Part shown: in pieces, positions 6,290-8,211 of the stretch
Numbering within the stretch: position 1 is the stretch's first letter
Layout of the letters: every line of letters begins with the position of its first letter
From: CAVSUR01 sp052143655
GTDB lineage: Bacteria > Actinomycetota > Actinomycetes > Streptosporangiales > Streptosporangiaceae
Length of the DNA: 8,211 bases
Direction: 5' to 3'
NCBI GenBank assembly: GCA_052143655.1
Contig: JBKQSL010000103.1
Location: 1 to 8,211, forward strand
Made by a program: the position numbers and the translations under genes
The notes under the pieces: generated by a model
What the model saw: only the letters and a program-made list of their open reading frames with translations
What the model was told of the DNA's origin: nothing
Database searches by the model: none

Positions 6290-7346
6290 CGAAACCCTCG
6301 CCGGTCAGCTCCACGAACAGGTCCTCCAGGCTGGGCCGCCGGGTCTCCAGGCCGGCCACTGGCACGCTCGCATGCACCAGCTCGGCGCAGATGTCCTCCG
6401 GCGCCCGCCCGGACAGCTGCGCGCTGGCCTCATCGGCCCCGGCGGTGACCTCCGCCAGGCCGAGCCGGTCCAGCACCTGCGCGGCGAGCGCGGGCTTGGC
6501 CGTGCGCACCAGGATCCGCGCCGTGCCACGGCTGCGCAGCTCGCCGAGCGGGCCTTCGAACACCAGCTTCCCGGCCCGCATCACGCCGACATGCGAGCAC
6601 ACCTGCTCCACCTCGGCTAGCAGGTGCGAGGACACGAACACGGTCGTGCCGTCAGCGGCAATCTGCTGGATCAGCCCGCGAACCTCGCGGGTGCCCTGGG
6701 GGTCCAGCCCGTTGGTCGGCTCGTCCAGGATGATCAGGTCGCGGGGGCGCATCAGGCTGGCCGCGATAGCCAGCCGCTGTTTCATGCCAAGCGAGTAGGC
6801 GCGGTAGTGCTTGCCCCCCGCGGCGAGCAGGCCGACCTTGTCCAGGGCGGTGCTGATCCGATCCCGTGCCGTCCGCGGGTCGGTGGTGCGGTCCGCAGCG
6901 TCGCACCGGGCCAGGTTCGCCGGGCCGGACAGCTGCGGGTAGAACGCGGGTCCCTCCACCAGCGACCCGACCCGCGGCAGGACCATGTTGCTGCCCGACG
7001 GCATCGGCACGCCGAGCAGCTCATGGCGGCCGCTTGTCGGCTGGACCAGGCCGAGCAGCATCCGGATCGTGGTGGTCTTGCCCGAGCCGTTCGGGCCGAG
7101 GAAGCCGTACACGCTGCCGGCCGGGACGGCCAGGTCGACGTCGTCGACGGCGATCTGGCCGCTGCGGAACCGCTTCGTCAGCCCGCTGCTGGCGATCGCC
7201 GCGCCGCCCCGGCCGGGCCCGGCCGCCAGCGCCGCCGGCTCCGGGGTCCGGGCGGCCAGTCCGGCCGCCGGGCCGCCGTCACCGGGGTCCGGGCGGCCCG
7301 GGCTGGCCTCGTCCTGCCGCGCGGGCCGGGATGACGCTCTGGTCAC
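6276..7346 (-). CDS. ABC transporter ATP-binding protein (DrrA/BcrA type)
   Basis: This 356-residue cytosolic ATPase would power the exporter. Motifs in order: Walker A GPNGSGKT (84-91); a Q-loop region VGSLVEGPAFYPQLSG (126-141), in which Glu rather than Gln precedes the FYP segment as in many DrrA/BcrA-like proteins; a signature variant YSLGMKQR (184-191) in place of LSGGQ, also normal for this subfamily; Walker B and D-loop LIILDEPTNGLDP (204-216); and switch His241 in SSHLL. A C-terminal domain of about 90 residues ends in SLEDLFVELTG. The first 50 residues are an Ala/Pro/Gly-rich extension not needed for the fold, and no alternative in-frame start precedes the core. The GTG start overlaps the TGA of the upstream LolA-like gene (GTGA, 7346-7343) and no Shine-Dalgarno sequence is visible, implying coupled translation. 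The permease gene follows with a 14-base overlap. Confidence 0.93.
   Translation of the reverse strand: MTRASSRPARQDEASPGRPDPGDGGPAAGLAARTPEPAALAAGPGRGGAAIASSGLTKRFRSGQIAVDDVDLAVPAGSVYGFLGPNGSGKTTTIRMLLGLVQPTSGRHELLGVPMPSGSNMVLPRVGSLVEGPAFYPQLSGPANLARCDAADRTTDPRTARDRISTALDKVGLLAAGGKHYRAYSLGMKQRLAIAASLMRPRDLIILDEPTNGLDPQGTREVRGLIQQIAADGTTVFVSSHLLAEVEQVCSHVGVMRAGKLVFEGPLGELRSRGTARILVRTAKPALAAQVLDRLGLAEVTAGADEASAQLSGRAPEDICAELVHASVPVAGLETRRPSLEDLFVELTGEGFDVNG
6295..6299 (-). promoter_or_regulatory. Ribosome binding site for the permease
   Basis: On the minus strand GAGGG lies five bases before the permease ATG at 6289, inside the end of the ATPase coding sequence. It supports this start and re-initiation after the overlapping ATPase stop. 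Confidence 0.65.
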
Positions 7347-8211
7347 TTAACGTGCGCGGCGTCTGCGTACAGCACCGACGGGGTGACCGCGCCGATCAGC
7401 ACCTGGCCCTTGCTGGTGATCAGCACCGACGCCAGCGCGGTCCGCAGCAGCCTGCCGCTGCCCCAGGCGCCGTGCACCGGCGTGGCCGCCTTCTCCAGCA
7501 GCGGCAGGTACTGGCCCAGGCCGCCGGGCAGGGCCGCGATCCGCGCCGCCGCAAAGGCCGGGACCTGCCGTACGATCACGGCCCTACCCGGCTTGCCCGG
7601 TACGGCCTTAGCCTGACCCGGCTTAACCTGGACCACCTTGGCCTGAGCCGCACCCCCCTGGATGATCGCACCCTTGGCCTGCCAGGAGATCGCCGTGCCC
7701 GGATGCCCCAGCAGCCCGGGCAGCCCCGCGCCGGCCGGGAGCACAGCCACCGAGAGCCAGCCCTTGCCCAGCACCTGCGGGCGGGCCGCAGCGGCCAGGT
7801 GGACGGCCCGGACCCGGATGATGGCCCGCGGGGGCAGCGCTGGCACTGGCAGCTTGCCGTGGCCGCGCTTGAGCGCGGCCTGCAGCGGCGCCGCCGCGGC
7901 GGCGGGAATCCGGTGGACGATGACGGTCTTCTTGCCGTTCCGGCCGATCAGGACCTGGCGGATGATCGCGGTCTTGCCGTCCTTGGTCACGGTGATCTGG
8001 CGGATCCAGATTGGGCCCTTCACGCCGATAACCTGCCGGTGGACGTTGCCGGGCGAGGCGAACGGCAGGCCGGCTAGTCCGGCACGCAGGCCCGGCAGGA
8101 AGCCGATGCCGCCCGCTGCTCCGATCTTGGCCTGCTTGACTTTCGCGCCCTTCGGCGGGGTGAAGGCGAAGTTCGAGGCGGCGGGCTTGCCCCAGGTGAT
8201 CGAGCTGAAGC
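7343..8211 (-). CDS. LolA-like secreted/lipoprotein-type protein, 5' end missing
   Basis: The frame is open from the right edge to TGA at 7343-7345, giving 288 residues; the N-terminus, where a signal peptide would be, lies beyond the window. The segment SSITWGKPAASNFAFTPPKG (first visible residues) and the C-terminal region ending in GAWGSGRLLRTALASVLITS, GQVLIGAVTPSVLY match my recollection of the actinobacterial LolA/RseB-like (DUF2092-like) family, whose members often sit beside ABC-2 exporters. Such proteins have an open beta-barrel fold that may hold a lipid chain on the cell surface. Oddities: extreme basicity (about 37 Lys/Arg against 3 Asp/Glu), long low-complexity Ala/Pro/Lys insertions in the middle, and a tandem 10-residue repeat (7586-7645). 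GTG at 8023 is internal, not the start. Its stop overlaps the ATPase start. Family call is moderate; the ligand is unknown. Confidence 0.7.
   Translation of the reverse strand, partial: FSSITWGKPAASNFAFTPPKGAKVKQAKIGAAGGIGFLPGLRAGLAGLPFASPGNVHRQVIGVKGPIWIRQITVTKDGKTAIIRQVLIGRNGKKTVIVHRIPAAAAAPLQAALKRGHGKLPVPALPPRAIIRVRAVHLAAAARPQVLGKGWLSVAVLPAGAGLPGLLGHPGTAISWQAKGAIIQGGAAQAKVVQVKPGQAKAVPGKPGRAVIVRQVPAFAAARIAALPGGLGQYLPLLEKAATPVHGAWGSGRLLRTALASVLITSKGQVLIGAVTPSVLYADAAHVK
7586..7645 (-). repeat. Two imperfect 30-bp tandem repeats inside the LolA-like gene
   Basis: On the minus strand 7645-7616 encodes QAKVVQVKPG and 7615-7586 encodes QAKAVPGKPG. The two 30-base units match at 23 of 30 positions and keep frame, so they add a Lys/Pro/Gly-rich decapeptide twice in the low-complexity insertion of the protein. 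Confidence 0.8.

Noticed and set aside
7343..8023. LolA-like gene starting at GTG 8023 as a complete protein
   Set aside because: The frame is open to the right edge and the upstream codons encode family-like sequence (SSITWGKPAASNFAFTPP), so 8023 is internal.
6866..8077. A 403-codon plus-strand open frame opposite the ABC ATPase and LolA-like genes
   Set aside because: Very Arg/Pro/Gly-rich, no motif, and fully antisense to two recognised genes.

Overview
The window looks like chromosomal DNA from a high-GC actinomycete (Actinomycetota). Base composition is strongly GC-rich, third codon positions in the real genes are almost all G or C, GTG starts are used, and the protein types are typical of the group: a slipin, a membrane desaturase, and a LolA-like lipoprotein beside an ABC-2 exporter. 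No genus can be fixed from the sequence alone. No tRNA, rRNA, CRISPR array, origin or intact mobile element was seen.

Left part, plus strand: the C-terminal end of a slipin (SPFH/stomatin-type membrane protein) enters from the left edge and stops at 287. After a 465-base gap without a convincing gene comes a complete membrane fatty acid desaturase (753-1886) with all three histidine boxes. The next gap (1887-2330) holds a decayed minus-strand transposase fragment, IS982-like by recollection of the family, carrying a frameshift and a stop codon. It also holds a clean 8-5-8 palindrome at 2190-2210 that could be an operator. A small unrecognised gene (2331-2624) then sits just upstream of a full-length acetyl-CoA synthetase-type ligase (2677-4800), which ends in a strong hairpin overlapping its stop codon.

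Middle, 4829-5395: a poorly conserved stretch between convergent transcription units. On the minus strand about 80 codons (5032-5271) look coding but are not recognisable, and the frame then degrades. This is either an unknown small gene or a broken one.

Right part, minus strand: a tightly overlapping operon runs leftward, made of a LolA-like secreted or lipoprotein gene (5' end beyond the window), an ABC ATPase and an ABC-2 permease. The GTGA overlap and the 14-base overlap imply translational coupling, so the three products probably act as one envelope system. The LolA-like protein is extremely basic (about 37 Lys/Arg against 3 Asp/Glu in the 288 visible residues) and contains a tandem duplication of a 10-residue Lys/Pro/Gly unit. 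A LolA-fold protein coupled to an exporter in a presumed monoderm is the most interesting system here. Its substrate cannot be read from the sequence.
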